Shown piece after piece: positions 43,379 to 51,812 of a stretch of DNA of 64,000 nucleotides; within the stretch, counting starts at the first letter, position 1; each line of letters starts with the position of its first letter. Made by a program: the position numbers and the translations under genes. The notes below the pieces were generated by a model that searched no databases, was not told where the DNA came from, and saw only the letters and a list, made by a program, of their open reading frames with translations. Origin of the DNA: Chloroflexota bacterium (GTDB lineage Bacteria; Chloroflexota; UBA11872); NCBI GenBank assembly GCA_026707285.1, contig JAPOXD010000010.1:62001-126000 (forward strand), read 5' to 3'.

Positions 43379-45784
43379 ATGAAGATCGTCGGCTATTGCG
43401 ATCCCCTGCACGTCGCGCCCGGCGACACGGTGCGCTTCATGGTCAGCAGCGCGCACCCGAGCTACCGGGCCGATCTCGTCCGCATCGTGCACTGCGACAA
43501 CAACCCTCGCGGCCCTGGCTTCAAGGCCCCGCTGGTCGAATCGGCCCTCAGCGGCGACTACGCCGGCCGCGAGCAGGCCATCCGCACCGGCTCCAGCGTG
43601 CAGATTCCGTACGCCGACGCACTGGGCCAACTGGACAGCTTTACGGTGACGGCCTGGATCATGCCGACGATGCTGGTGAAGGAGGAGGCGCAGGTAATCA
43701 TCGAGCAGGCGCGTGCCGCCGGTCCGGAAGCCCAAACGTTTCAGGTGGAGGCGCCGGGCAGCATTCAGCAAGCCATCGTGACTCACGGACTCGAAGCACC
43801 GGTCAGCGCCGGCTACGGCCTGTTCATCGGCATCGGCGGACACCTCGTGGGCCAGGTCGGGGACGGCGCGGGAGGCATGACGGTCGTCGGCCCCGCCACG
43901 CCGTTAGTCGAGCATCAGTGGACGTTCGCGGCGATGACCTACGACGCAGACTCGCAGCGGCTGGCGGTCTATCAGCTCCCGAAGCACCCCTGGCCGGTCG
44001 AGCGCGGTCGCGGGGTCGCGGTGATAACCGCGCCCGGCTCGCGCCCTTCGGAGGGCGCCCCGCTGGTGATGGCCGCCGCGGTGGAGTCGCGCGAAGGGGA
44101 CAAGGTTCTGACGCACTCCCACTTCAACGGCAAAATCGACGCGCCCCGCGTCTACGACCGCGCCCTGTCCGGCGATGAGATCGAGGCGCTGGCCCGCGGC
44201 GGCGATTCGCTGGTGGTCGAGGGGTTGGTGGCCGCCTGGGACTTCAGCCGGGACATCAGCACCGACCGCGTGACCGACGCCGGTCCGCACGGTCTCCACG
44301 GGCGCGCGGTGCAGATGCCCACCCGCGGCGTCACCGGGCATAACTACACCGGGCACGAGACGAGCTACCGGCTCGCGCCGGACGAATACGGCGCCATTCA
44401 CTTCCACGACGACGACCTCGAGGACGCCCGCTGGGGGGTCGACTTCGAGCTGACGGTGCCGGACGACCTGCGCAGCGGCGTCTACGCCGCCTGGGTGCGC
44501 TCGGGCGACGACGAGGACTACATCACCTTCTTCGTGCGGCCCGCCGACGATGCCGAGACTGCGCCGATCGCCGTATTGATGTCCACCGTGTCGTACGTCA
44601 CCTATGCCAACTTCCGCGACGTCGACGGCGGATTCTGGAGTCCCGAGCGCGTCCCGAATGCGGATCCCAGTCTGAATCCGGCGGCGCACGACTTCCTGCG
44701 GGCCAACCCGATGCCGGGGCTCTACGACTTCCACTCCGACGGGACGGGCGCGGCGCTCTGCTCGTGGCGCCGGCCGATCCTGAACATGCGGCCTACCTAC
44801 CGCTACCGCGTCTGGTCGGCGCCGTCGCGATTTCCGGCGGACCCCTACGTGATCGATTGGCTGGAGGCCCGCGGCCTGGAATACGACGTGATCACCGACC
44901 ACGACCTCCACGCCCAGGGCGCGGACTTGCTCAAGCGGCATCGCGTCATCATCTCCGCCTCGCATCCGGAGTACTGGACCTCGCCGATGATCGAGGGGCT
45001 GGAAACCTATCTGAACGACGGCGGGCGCCTGATGTACCTGGGCGGCAACGGCTTCTTCGGCGTCGCCGCCGTCGACCCGAACCGTCCTCACGTAGTGGAG
45101 GTGCGGCGCTGGGGCACGAGCTGGCCCTTCGAGCATCCGCCGGCGGAGCGCGTGCTGGCCACCACCGGCGAGTTGGGCGGCACCTGGCGCAACCGCGGCC
45201 GTCCGCCGCAGGCGTTGGTGGGCATCGGCTGCGGCTCGGCGGGCTTCGACAAGGGGTCGCCATACGTTCGCCAGCCGGACAGCCACGATCCTCGCGCGTC
45301 GTTCATCTTCGAGGGCATCGGCGACGACGAGCGCATCGGCGACATCCCGTCGCTGGTGGTCAATCACGGCGCCGCGGGCTACGAGATGGACCGGCTGGAC
45401 TTCAGCCTCGGCACGCCGCCGCACGCGCTGCTGCTGGCCACGTCGCTGGGGCACTCCGACAAGTACGTCGGGCTGGCCGACGAGGCGCTCTGGTACACGC
45501 GCGGCATCGACGGCGTGTCGGTGGGGGATCCGACAACCCCCGGCGAGTACCACCCGTTCATTCGCGCCGACATGACCTATTTCGAGACTCCCAACGGCGG
45601 CGGCGTGTTTTCGGTTGGCTCCATCGCCTGGCGCTCGTGCCTGTCCTACAACGACTACGAGAACACGGTTTCGCGCGTGACCGAGAACGTCGTGCGACGG
45701 TTCGCCTCACCCGAGCCCCTGGCCGATCCGTCGGCCAATCCGGGCGTCGTCACGATGGCCGGCGAGTCTCGCCGGAAGGAGTAG
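43379..45784 (+). CDS. N,N-dimethylformamidase large (beta) subunit homologue with LamG-like domain
   Basis: The product has 801 residues with the layout of the large subunit of N,N-dimethylformamidase: an N-terminal beta region (KIVGYCDPLHVAPGDTVRFMVSS), a LamG/concanavalin-like domain (about 75-280, ending HFNGKIDAPRVYDRALSGDE), then the amidohydrolase-like core. Residues that bind the mononuclear iron in the characterised enzyme appear kept: Tyr406 and Tyr409 in SYVTYANF are candidates for the Tyr ligand, and His529 with Glu531 in SASHPEYW match the His-x-Glu pair. GLEYDVITDHDLHAQG and ITYFxTxNGGGxF-type C-terminal blocks also match. The small alpha subunit is not found beside it. The PLP decarboxylase gene follows after 4 bp. 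The substrate may be an N-substituted amide other than dimethylformamide. Confidence 0.85.
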   Translation: MKIVGYCDPLHVAPGDTVRFMVSSAHPSYRADLVRIVHCDNNPRGPGFKAPLVESALSGDYAGREQAIRTGSSVQIPYADALGQLDSFTVTAWIMPTMLVKEEAQVIIEQARAAGPEAQTFQVEAPGSIQQAIVTHGLEAPVSAGYGLFIGIGGHLVGQVGDGAGGMTVVGPATPLVEHQWTFAAMTYDADSQRLAVYQLPKHPWPVERGRGVAVITAPGSRPSEGAPLVMAAAVESREGDKVLTHSHFNGKIDAPRVYDRALSGDEIEALARGGDSLVVEGLVAAWDFSRDISTDRVTDAGPHGLHGRAVQMPTRGVTGHNYTGHETSYRLAPDEYGAIHFHDDDLEDARWGVDFELTVPDDLRSGVYAAWVRSGDDEDYITFFVRPADDAETAPIAVLMSTVSYVTYANFRDVDGGFWSPERVPNADPSLNPAAHDFLRANPMPGLYDFHSDGTGAALCSWRRPILNMRPTYRYRVWSAPSRFPADPYVIDWLEARGLEYDVITDHDLHAQGADLLKRHRVIISASHPEYWTSPMIEGLETYLNDGGRLMYLGGNGFFGVAAVDPNRPHVVEVRRWGTSWPFEHPPAERVLATTGELGGTWRNRGRPPQALVGIGCGSAGFDKGSPYVRQPDSHDPRASFIFEGIGDDERIGDIPSLVVNHGAAGYEMDRLDFSLGTPPHALLLATSLGHSDKYVGLADEALWYTRGIDGVSVGDPTTPGEYHPFIRADMTYFETPNGGGVFSVGSIAWRSCLSYNDYENTVSRVTENVVRRFASPEPLADPSANPGVVTMAGESRRKE

Positions 45785-45788
45785 CCCC

Positions 45789-47009
45789 GTGGCCCAGGAG
45801 TTCGAGCGACACACGCCTCACGACCCGCTGCCCATGCCGCCGCCGATGGACTTTCCGGAGGAGGGCGCGGCCGAATCGGAGGTCCTGGGCGACGTGCACG
45901 CGCGGATCGCCGAGGACCCGTTCTCCGTCGAGCGCAACTTCGGCATCACCTACGTCGGGCCGCCGCATCCCATCGCGGAACGCGTGGCGACGCTGACCCG
46001 GGGCACCTACTTCGTGGAGTGGGCGCGGCAGATGAATCCCGGCGCCTACGCCTTCGAGAAGGAGGCCATCCGCATGATGGCCAGCCTGCTCGGCCGGCCC
46101 GAGGCCACGGGTTTCATCACCAGCGGCGGCACCGAGTCCAACATGTCGGCCATGCGGCTGGCGCGCAATCTAGGCGGCAAGTCGGAACCCGAAATCATCA
46201 TGCCCACGTCGGCGCACTACAGCTTCCGCCTAGGTGCGGAACTGCTCGGAATCAAGCTGATCGAGACGCCGGTGGACGAGCGGATGGCGCCCGCTGTGGA
46301 TGCGGTCAAGCGCGCCATCACGCCCAACACCGTGGGGCTGATCTGCTCCGCGCCCGAGGGGAACTTCGGGCAGCTGGACCCCATTCCCGAGTTCGCCAAG
46401 CTGGCGCTCGAGCACGACCTGTACCTGCACGTCGACGGGGCGTTCGGCGGCTTCATCCTGCCGTTCATGCGCGAGTTGGGCCATGACCTGTGCGATTTCG
46501 ACCTCAGCGTGCCGGGGGTCAGCTCGTTCATGACCGACGGGCACAAGCTGGGCCAACTGCCGGTGGCGACCGGGTTCTTCCTGATCCGCGACGCCAGCAT
46601 GCTGGAGGCGGTGCCGCTGGATTGGACGTTCATCCACACCCTCACCGCCACCAAGCCCGGCGACCACGCCGCGACCGCGTGGGCCGTCATGCGGCACCTG
46701 GGACGCGCCGGCTACCGGGCCGCCACCGCCCGTCTGCTTGAGTCCGTGCGCATCGTGGTCGAGGGCATCGAGGCCATCGACGAACTGCGGCTGATGGTGA
46801 AGCCGTTGATCAGCGTGATCAACTTCACCTCGGACACGGTGGACATCGAGTGTGTATTCAACGAGCTCTCACGGCGCGGCTGGGGCAGCACCTTCGGCCA
46901 CATGAACGGCCACGCCCGCATCCGCCTCTCGCTCCACCCCTACCGCGACGCCGACCACGCTCATGGGTTCGTGCGGGCACTGAGAGCGTCGGTCCAAGCC
47001 GCGCGGTAG
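45789..47009 (+). CDS. PLP-dependent group II decarboxylase / aldehyde-lyase family protein
   Basis: The product has 406 residues from a GTG start with GGAAGGAG upstream, inside the end of the preceding gene. The fold-type I pattern is clear: TSGGTESNMSAM near 111-122 for phosphate binding, His143 (SAHYSF) stacking on the cofactor, Asp216 in HVDGAFGG, and Lys253 in TDGHKLGQLP as the PLP lysine. The family includes glutamate, tyrosine and aspartate decarboxylases and sphingosine-phosphate lyase. The short spacing to the amidase-like gene makes co-translation likely. An amino-acid or amine substrate connected to amide hydrolysis is plausible but not shown. Confidence 0.9.
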   Translation: MAQEFERHTPHDPLPMPPPMDFPEEGAAESEVLGDVHARIAEDPFSVERNFGITYVGPPHPIAERVATLTRGTYFVEWARQMNPGAYAFEKEAIRMMASLLGRPEATGFITSGGTESNMSAMRLARNLGGKSEPEIIMPTSAHYSFRLGAELLGIKLIETPVDERMAPAVDAVKRAITPNTVGLICSAPEGNFGQLDPIPEFAKLALEHDLYLHVDGAFGGFILPFMRELGHDLCDFDLSVPGVSSFMTDGHKLGQLPVATGFFLIRDASMLEAVPLDWTFIHTLTATKPGDHAATAWAVMRHLGRAGYRAATARLLESVRIVVEGIEAIDELRLMVKPLISVINFTSDTVDIECVFNELSRRGWGSTFGHMNGHARIRLSLHPYRDADHAHGFVRALRASVQAAR

Positions 47010-47024
47010 ATCGGTCAGCTCGAC

Positions 47025-48116
47025 TCAAGCCCACGGATCGACGGCGACTTTGACTACGCCGTCGGCGGGGGAGGCCGAACGGACGAGCTCGATGCCCTTG
47101 GCGGCCTGGGCCAGCGGCAGGCGGTGGGTGAGCATGCGCTCCAGCGGATAGCGCCCCGATTCGGCGAGTTGGACGGCGGCGCGGACGGCCTGGGTCTCGT
47201 GGCTGTTGACGCCGAGGACGCGGATTTCGCCGGCCACCAGCCGATCCCAGGGGAGCTCGACGGGCGCGCCGCCCTTGGACCCGGCCATGACGAACGTGCC
47301 GAGCGGCCGCACGACCGAGGCCGCTTGGCTTGCCGCCCCGGCGCTGGCCGTCACATCGATCACGACGTCGGCGAGGCGACCACCTGTGAGCGCCGCGATC
47401 TCGGCGACGGTTGAATCCGACGCAACCAGTACGTCGGTCGCGCCGAAATCTCGGGCAAGCTCGAGCCGGGCGCGATCGCGGGCGAGGCCCACCACGATGA
47501 TCTGCCCGGCGCCAGCCGCGTGCGCCGCGATGGTGCAGGCCAGACCCTGCGGTCCCGGTCCGAAGATCACGACGGTGTCGCCGATGCCGGTGTTGCCCAG
47601 CGTTTGCACCCAGCGGATGCCGTTGGCCAGCACCGCCCCCACGACGACGCCGACCTCCGGCGTGATCTGCTCGGACACGCGGTGCACGCGGGCGCGGGGC
47701 GGCAGGTAGAGGAACTGTCCGTAGGCGCCCCAGAGGTGCGGCGGGTCGGCTGCGGACAAGCGACCGCCGTAGCCCTGCTCGTCGGCGCACATCTGGTAGG
47801 AGCCGCGGCGGCACCACTCGCAGCGGCCGCAGCCAAAGCTGGCCTCCACGATCACGCGGTCGCCGGCGGCCACCTGCCAGCGTGCGGCTGCCGCCGCGCC
47901 CGCTTGCTCGATGCGGCCCACGATTTCGTGGCCCAGCAGGGCGGGAACTTTGCGGATTACGACCGAGTGACCGTCCCAGTGGTGAATGTCGCTGCCGCAG
48001 ATGCCGGCGAGCTCGACGCGCAGCAGGCCGTCGTCGCCGCCGATTTCGGGCAGCGGGAAGTCGCGCGGCTCGATGCGGTGGGGTGCGACGAGGACGGCGC
48101 CGCGGCTGAGGGTCAC
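47025..48116 (-). CDS. Zinc-dependent medium-chain alcohol/polyol dehydrogenase
   Basis: The product has 363 residues. Catalytic zinc ligands are Cys40 (ICGSD), His63-Glu64 (LGHE), and the structural zinc is held by Cys96, Cys99, Cys102 and Cys110. The Rossmann loop is GPGPQG near 186-191. The sequence is closest in pattern to threonine/sorbitol-type dehydrogenases, but specificity cannot be assigned. The gene is convergent with the PLP enzyme (15 bp between stops) and lies downstream of a repeat-rich gap and the toroid gene on the same strand. Confidence 0.92.
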   Translation of the reverse strand: MTLSRGAVLVAPHRIEPRDFPLPEIGGDDGLLRVELAGICGSDIHHWDGHSVVIRKVPALLGHEIVGRIEQAGAAAAARWQVAAGDRVIVEASFGCGRCEWCRRGSYQMCADEQGYGGRLSAADPPHLWGAYGQFLYLPPRARVHRVSEQITPEVGVVVGAVLANGIRWVQTLGNTGIGDTVVIFGPGPQGLACTIAAHAAGAGQIIVVGLARDRARLELARDFGATDVLVASDSTVAEIAALTGGRLADVVIDVTASAGAASQAASVVRPLGTFVMAGSKGGAPVELPWDRLVAGEIRVLGVNSHETQAVRAAVQLAESGRYPLERMLTHRLPLAQAAKGIELVRSASPADGVVKVAVDPWA

Positions 48117-48170
48117 GTTGTTGGTCCGGGGTGGGTTCTGGCTCTCGGTGGCGGCTGGGTATCTTCCAAC

Positions 48171-48194
48171 GGGCGGGTCACAGACCCGCCCCTA
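48171..48194 (+). repeat. Short hairpin repeat with CCTAC tail, copy 3
   Basis: GGGCGGGT, loop CACAG, ACCCGCCC, then CTAC. Stem length, loop size and tail equal those at 36220-36244, while the inner four stem bases are different but still paired. Confidence 0.75.
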
Positions 48195-48236
48195 CCCCGA
48201 GTGGCCACCGCGCGCCGGTTGCATTGATCGGAGTGG

Positions 48237-48256
48237 ATTCCCGCTTTCGCGGGAAT
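48237..48256. repeat. Hairpin repeat ATTCCCGC-TTTC-GCGGGAAT
   Basis: A perfect 8-bp stem with a TTTC loop, flanked by GGAGTGG and AACGGAGGAGG. This core is a dispersed intergenic palindrome in many bacterial genomes. It sits 33 bp downstream of the toroid gene's stop codon. Confidence 0.65.
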
Positions 48257-48288
48257 AACGGAGGAGGAGCTCTGGGACTTCGAGGTCA

Positions 48289-49305
48289 TTAGCGGCTTGC
48301 CAGGCAGCCGATGATGGTGTCCACGTGCACCACGAATTCCGCCGTCAGCTCGATGGCCTCGCCGAGCGTGGCCTCGGGATCCCAGGACCATGAGCCGTCC
48401 GCCTCTTGCGTCTCGACGAACCAATCGCCCACCCGCACCGTCCAGTCGCGGTAGACGGCGTCTCCCGTGAGCTGATAGAGCAGCGCCGAGCCCCAGCCGC
48501 TCTTGCAGACCTGGGCGTAGTCGAACTGGCGCGGCGTGCATTGCATCGAGAAGTCCATGTAGTCGCGCGCGAGCGACAGGTATCCCGGCTGCGGATCGAC
48601 CATGTGCAGGCGGCAGAGGAAGGCCGCGGCAATGCCGCCCACCGTCCAACGCTGCTTCCGGGCAGCTTGGGCCTCGACCGTGAACCACGACTCCTTGCCA
48701 GCCTCCGGGGTGACGAGCGCCTGCCGCTCCCGCGACCACGCATAGTGCAGCCGGTCGGGCAGTTCGTATTGCGCCCGCCAGATTCGCTCCAGGAAGGCAT
48801 GCACCGCCCGCGCTTCGTCAAGGCGCCCCAGGGCGATGCACGCCAGACCGCAGCCGCAGGCGTAAGGAACGTCCATCACGTCGCTCGGGGCGCCGTCGGC
48901 GTCGAGGTCATTGATGAAGCCCCCGGACTCCGGGTCCTGCATGGTGAGGACGAAGTCGAGGCCGCGGCTGCTCAGGTCGAACTGGCGTGCCATGTGCGCG
49001 CCGTAGACCAGCGTGGCGTTGCGATAGGCATAGGCGTCCGTCAGCACCCGCAGCCCGCGGTCGAAATCGCCCTCGGGGGTGAACATGTGCTCACGGATCC
49101 AACCGCACAGCGCCGTGGCCGCCGCGGTTTCGCCGGCCACGGTGAGCGTCCACGGCACGCGGTAAAACCTGAAGCCATGCGCCGGGTCACCGATTGAGCC
49201 ATCGGCGTTCATGTGCCCAAGCAGCCACTCGACGCCGCGCCGCTTGGCGTCGGCGTATGACGCCAAGCGAGCGCGCAGATCGGTCGGCGAGGTACTCGTC
49301 GTCAT
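48289..49305 (-). CDS. Alpha/alpha-toroid protein (six-hairpin or terpenoid-cyclase-like fold), function unknown
   Basis: The start is taken at ATG 49305 (MTTSTSPTDLRARL), giving 338 residues; ATG 49326 is in frame. The sequence is a series of paired helices with Gly/Trp-rich turns: GVEWLLGHMNADGSIGDP, LDFVLTMQDPESGGFIND, GWGSALLYQLTGD and WFVETQEADGSWSWDPEATLGEAIEL. The repeated 'F/W-L-x-x-x-Q-x-x-D-G-x-x' pattern is shared by prenyltransferase/squalene-cyclase repeats and six-hairpin glycosidases. I see no DXDD motif, so terpene cyclase chemistry is unlikely. A sugar-lyase or glycosidase-related role would fit the context, but this is a guess. No signal peptide is visible. Confidence 0.62.
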   Translation of the reverse strand: MTTSTSPTDLRARLASYADAKRRGVEWLLGHMNADGSIGDPAHGFRFYRVPWTLTVAGETAAATALCGWIREHMFTPEGDFDRGLRVLTDAYAYRNATLVYGAHMARQFDLSSRGLDFVLTMQDPESGGFINDLDADGAPSDVMDVPYACGCGLACIALGRLDEARAVHAFLERIWRAQYELPDRLHYAWSRERQALVTPEAGKESWFTVEAQAARKQRWTVGGIAAAFLCRLHMVDPQPGYLSLARDYMDFSMQCTPRQFDYAQVCKSGWGSALLYQLTGDAVYRDWTVRVGDWFVETQEADGSWSWDPEATLGEAIELTAEFVVHVDTIIGCLASR

Positions 49306-49419
49306 CGGCGGCCAGCTTAGCCCCACGCTCGGCGCGTCGACAGCGGTTGGCCGGTCGCGCTACGGTCGGCACAACCCTAAACCGACGCGAGCGTTGCCCC
49401 GAGTGCCACGGCGCCTCTG

Positions 49420-50586
49420 ATGAATCTTGCCATCGACGCCTTCTATGGCGGTCACGTCGAGATGCCGAACCCGGGATTTCGGGGACCGGCGGCGCACACA
49501 CGGCGGATGAGCGACGCGCACCTGGCGACGGTCTACGACGAGGCCCTGCGCTTCGCCGAGCTGATGGAGCGGACCGGCTACGACACGCTCTGGTTGGCCG
49601 AGCACCACTTTCAGCGCGAGGGCTACGGCTGCATCGGCAACGTGCCGCTGTTGAGCGTGCACCTGGCGCACCACACGAAGCGGCTCAAGTTCGGCGCGTT
49701 CTTCAACACCGTCACCGCCTGGCACCCGCTGCGGCTGGCCGAGGACTACGCCATGGTCGACGTGCTCACCGGTGGGCGGCTGCGCTTCGGCATCGGACGC
49801 GGCTACGTCGCGCGCGAGGTCGAGACCCTGGGCGGCCCGCTGCTCGACGACTCGGCCAACCGCGACCTGTTCGAGGAGCAGGTGGAGATCATGCTGAAGG
49901 CCTGGCACGAGCCGGAGTTCGCCCACGCGGGCGTGGCCTACCGGGTGCCCGCCGACGTGCCGCATATGTTCGACGATCTTGTTGACATAACACTCGTGCC
50001 GCGGCCGGCGCACCTGCCGGTCGAAATCTGGCAGCCCATCACCAGCACTAAGCGGCGCGGCCTGGACTTCATGGCGCGGCACGGCGTCAAGGGCGTGATT
50101 GCGGGAGGCACGGCGCCGGGCGGCCGCGCGGAGCAGGCGGCGGCGGTCTACCGCGACGCATTGGCGCGGGCCGGCCGCGAAACGCAGCTTGGCGAGGACC
50201 TGGCGGTCGGATTTCAGATTCACCTCTCGGACAGCCGCGAGGCCGCGCTGCTCGAAGCGACCCCGTGGTGCGAGGAGCACCTCAAGGGGCTCGCGCCGCT
50301 GGGGCGCTATCCGCAGCTGAGCGAGGCCCAGATTCAGGCCACGGCCCAGGGCGAAGCGGCCTATGACGCGGGACTCCCCACCATTCACGACCTGGACGCC
50401 GAGGGCACCTGGGTGTGCGGGACGCCGGACCACGTGCGCGACCACTTGACCGGCCTGCTGGAACGCCTTCCCGGCCTGCGCCGCGTCTTCATCCAGACCG
50501 GATCGCTGGGCGTGCCGCCGTCGGCCATGCGGGCCGACATCGAGTGGTTCGCCCAGGACGTGATGCCCGAGTTCGCCGCCGCATAG
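49420..50586 (+). CDS. LLM-class flavin-dependent oxidoreductase (bacterial luciferase-like monooxygenase)
   Basis: The product has 388 residues, the family length. Luciferase-fold blocks are visible: TLWLAEHHFQREGYGCIGNVPL near residue 52, KFGAFFNTVTAWHPLRLAEDYAMVDVLTGGRLRFGIGRGY from 87, the PVEIWQPITSTKRRGLDFMARHG block near 205, and VCGTPDHVRDHL near 335. Such enzymes use reduced FMN from a partner reductase to oxygenate organic substrates and are greatly expanded in SAR202-type Chloroflexota. No flavin reductase is adjacent. The substrate is unknown. The gene is divergent from the toroid gene and converges with a sialidase-like gene. Confidence 0.92.
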   Translation: MNLAIDAFYGGHVEMPNPGFRGPAAHTRRMSDAHLATVYDEALRFAELMERTGYDTLWLAEHHFQREGYGCIGNVPLLSVHLAHHTKRLKFGAFFNTVTAWHPLRLAEDYAMVDVLTGGRLRFGIGRGYVAREVETLGGPLLDDSANRDLFEEQVEIMLKAWHEPEFAHAGVAYRVPADVPHMFDDLVDITLVPRPAHLPVEIWQPITSTKRRGLDFMARHGVKGVIAGGTAPGGRAEQAAAVYRDALARAGRETQLGEDLAVGFQIHLSDSREAALLEATPWCEEHLKGLAPLGRYPQLSEAQIQATAQGEAAYDAGLPTIHDLDAEGTWVCGTPDHVRDHLTGLLERLPGLRRVFIQTGSLGVPPSAMRADIEWFAQDVMPEFAAA

Positions 50587-50614
50587 GTCCGGCCGCTCCT
50601 CGGTCAGGCGCCGC

Positions 50615-51718
50615 TCACGCGATCCGCAGCCGATACCAGCGGATGTTGTAGATCTCGTCCTCTTGGCACCAGAAGGCCACGTACACGTCGCCGTTGGGAA
50701 GCAGCGCGAGGCTCGGGAAGCCGAAGGGCAGGTCGACCAGCTCCTGCCCGCTGCTCGCCGTGGCGCCGGTCATGCTGGAGGATGCGCCCTCCCACAGGGG
50801 CGCTTCGGCCAGGTTGACCCAGTCGTCGCCCTCCAGCCGCGAGAGATTGGCCCACAGACCGGGCCGCTGGTCATGGCGGTAGACGAAGAGGATGCGGTCG
50901 TTGGGCAGCACCAGCAGCTTGCCCGTCTGGCCCTGAATGCCGGTGGACCGCGGCTCGGAGAACGTCCGACCGTCGGCTGAGATGGCATACGGATTGGGCT
51001 CGGTGCCGCCGGTGGCGGAGTCGAAGGCCCAGGCGGTGGCCAGCAGCCGGCCGTCGCTCAACTGTCGCAGCGAGACCTCCCACGAAAAGACGCCCCGGTG
51101 GGTCTCATCGATCAGCACCAGGTGGTCGGGCCAGGTCCGACCGCGGTCGTCGGACACGAACGCCAGGGCCATGGCCCCGATAGGCTCCTCGCCATCCCAG
51201 CCGCGCCAGGGGGCCATGGGCGCCAGCCAGCGGCCGTCGGCCAGCTCCACGATGTGGTGACACACCTCCCACGCCGGACTCCACACGGGAGGCTGGAGGA
51301 TCTCGGGCGTGCTCCAGGTGTGGCCGCGGTCGGAGCTATGCGTCGTGATGAGGTCCATGGGTGCGTGGCCAAGGTTTTTGCGGTTGACGAGTTGCCCGCC
51401 GTGGACGTCGCGGTAGGTGCGCCCGCCGATGCCGACCAGCGTGCCGTCGCGCAGCAGGCTCACGCGGATGCCGCCGGTCGTCGGCCGGGTGGTGGAGATC
51501 TCGACCAGCAGCTCGGGCGCCGACCAGGTCACGCCGCCGTCGGACGAGCGGGCTTTGTAGGTCTGGTAGTCCAGCGCTTCCACTCCCGACGCGAGATCGA
51601 AGCTGGCGAACAGCTCGCCGTCGTCGAGCACGATGATCGAGGGATGCCAGGCGTGGACGGCGCGCCGCTCCGGTTCCGGATTTCGATAGACCAGGCCGGT
51701 GGCCAGCACGTCAATCAC
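50615..51718 (-). CDS. Sialidase-like Asp-box protein, paralogue A2
   Basis: The start is taken at GTG 51718, giving MIDVLATGLVYRNPEPER and 367 residues, which matches the start and length of the paralogue at 7115-8215 (366 residues, also GTG). The frame continues upstream without homology. Asp boxes SSDGGVTW, SSDRGHTW and SDDRGRTW are present, and shared blocks include HAWHPSIIVLDDGELFASFD, GVFSWEVSLRQLSDGRLLATAW and GIQGQTGKL. The end is again Cys-Gln-Glu-Asp followed by NIRWYRLRI. No signal peptide. Function within glycan processing is inferred only from the fold and the company it keeps. Confidence 0.83.
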   Translation of the reverse strand: MIDVLATGLVYRNPEPERRAVHAWHPSIIVLDDGELFASFDLASGVEALDYQTYKARSSDGGVTWSAPELLVEISTTRPTTGGIRVSLLRDGTLVGIGGRTYRDVHGGQLVNRKNLGHAPMDLITTHSSDRGHTWSTPEILQPPVWSPAWEVCHHIVELADGRWLAPMAPWRGWDGEEPIGAMALAFVSDDRGRTWPDHLVLIDETHRGVFSWEVSLRQLSDGRLLATAWAFDSATGGTEPNPYAISADGRTFSEPRSTGIQGQTGKLLVLPNDRILFVYRHDQRPGLWANLSRLEGDDWVNLAEAPLWEGASSSMTGATASSGQELVDLPFGFPSLALLPNGDVYVAFWCQEDEIYNIRWYRLRIA

Positions 51719-51812
51719 GGGCAAGCTCCGGCTGCCATAATCCGGGCTGATTCGCGGTCGGGTCACCCGACGCCGAACTCGAGACCGCCCGACGGTGCGC
51801 AGGGAGCATGCG

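Noticed and set aside
49982-49987. A perfect TTGACA box in an A+T-rich patch
   Set aside because: It lies inside the luciferase-like monooxygenase gene, and no -10 box or downstream gene makes sense for it.
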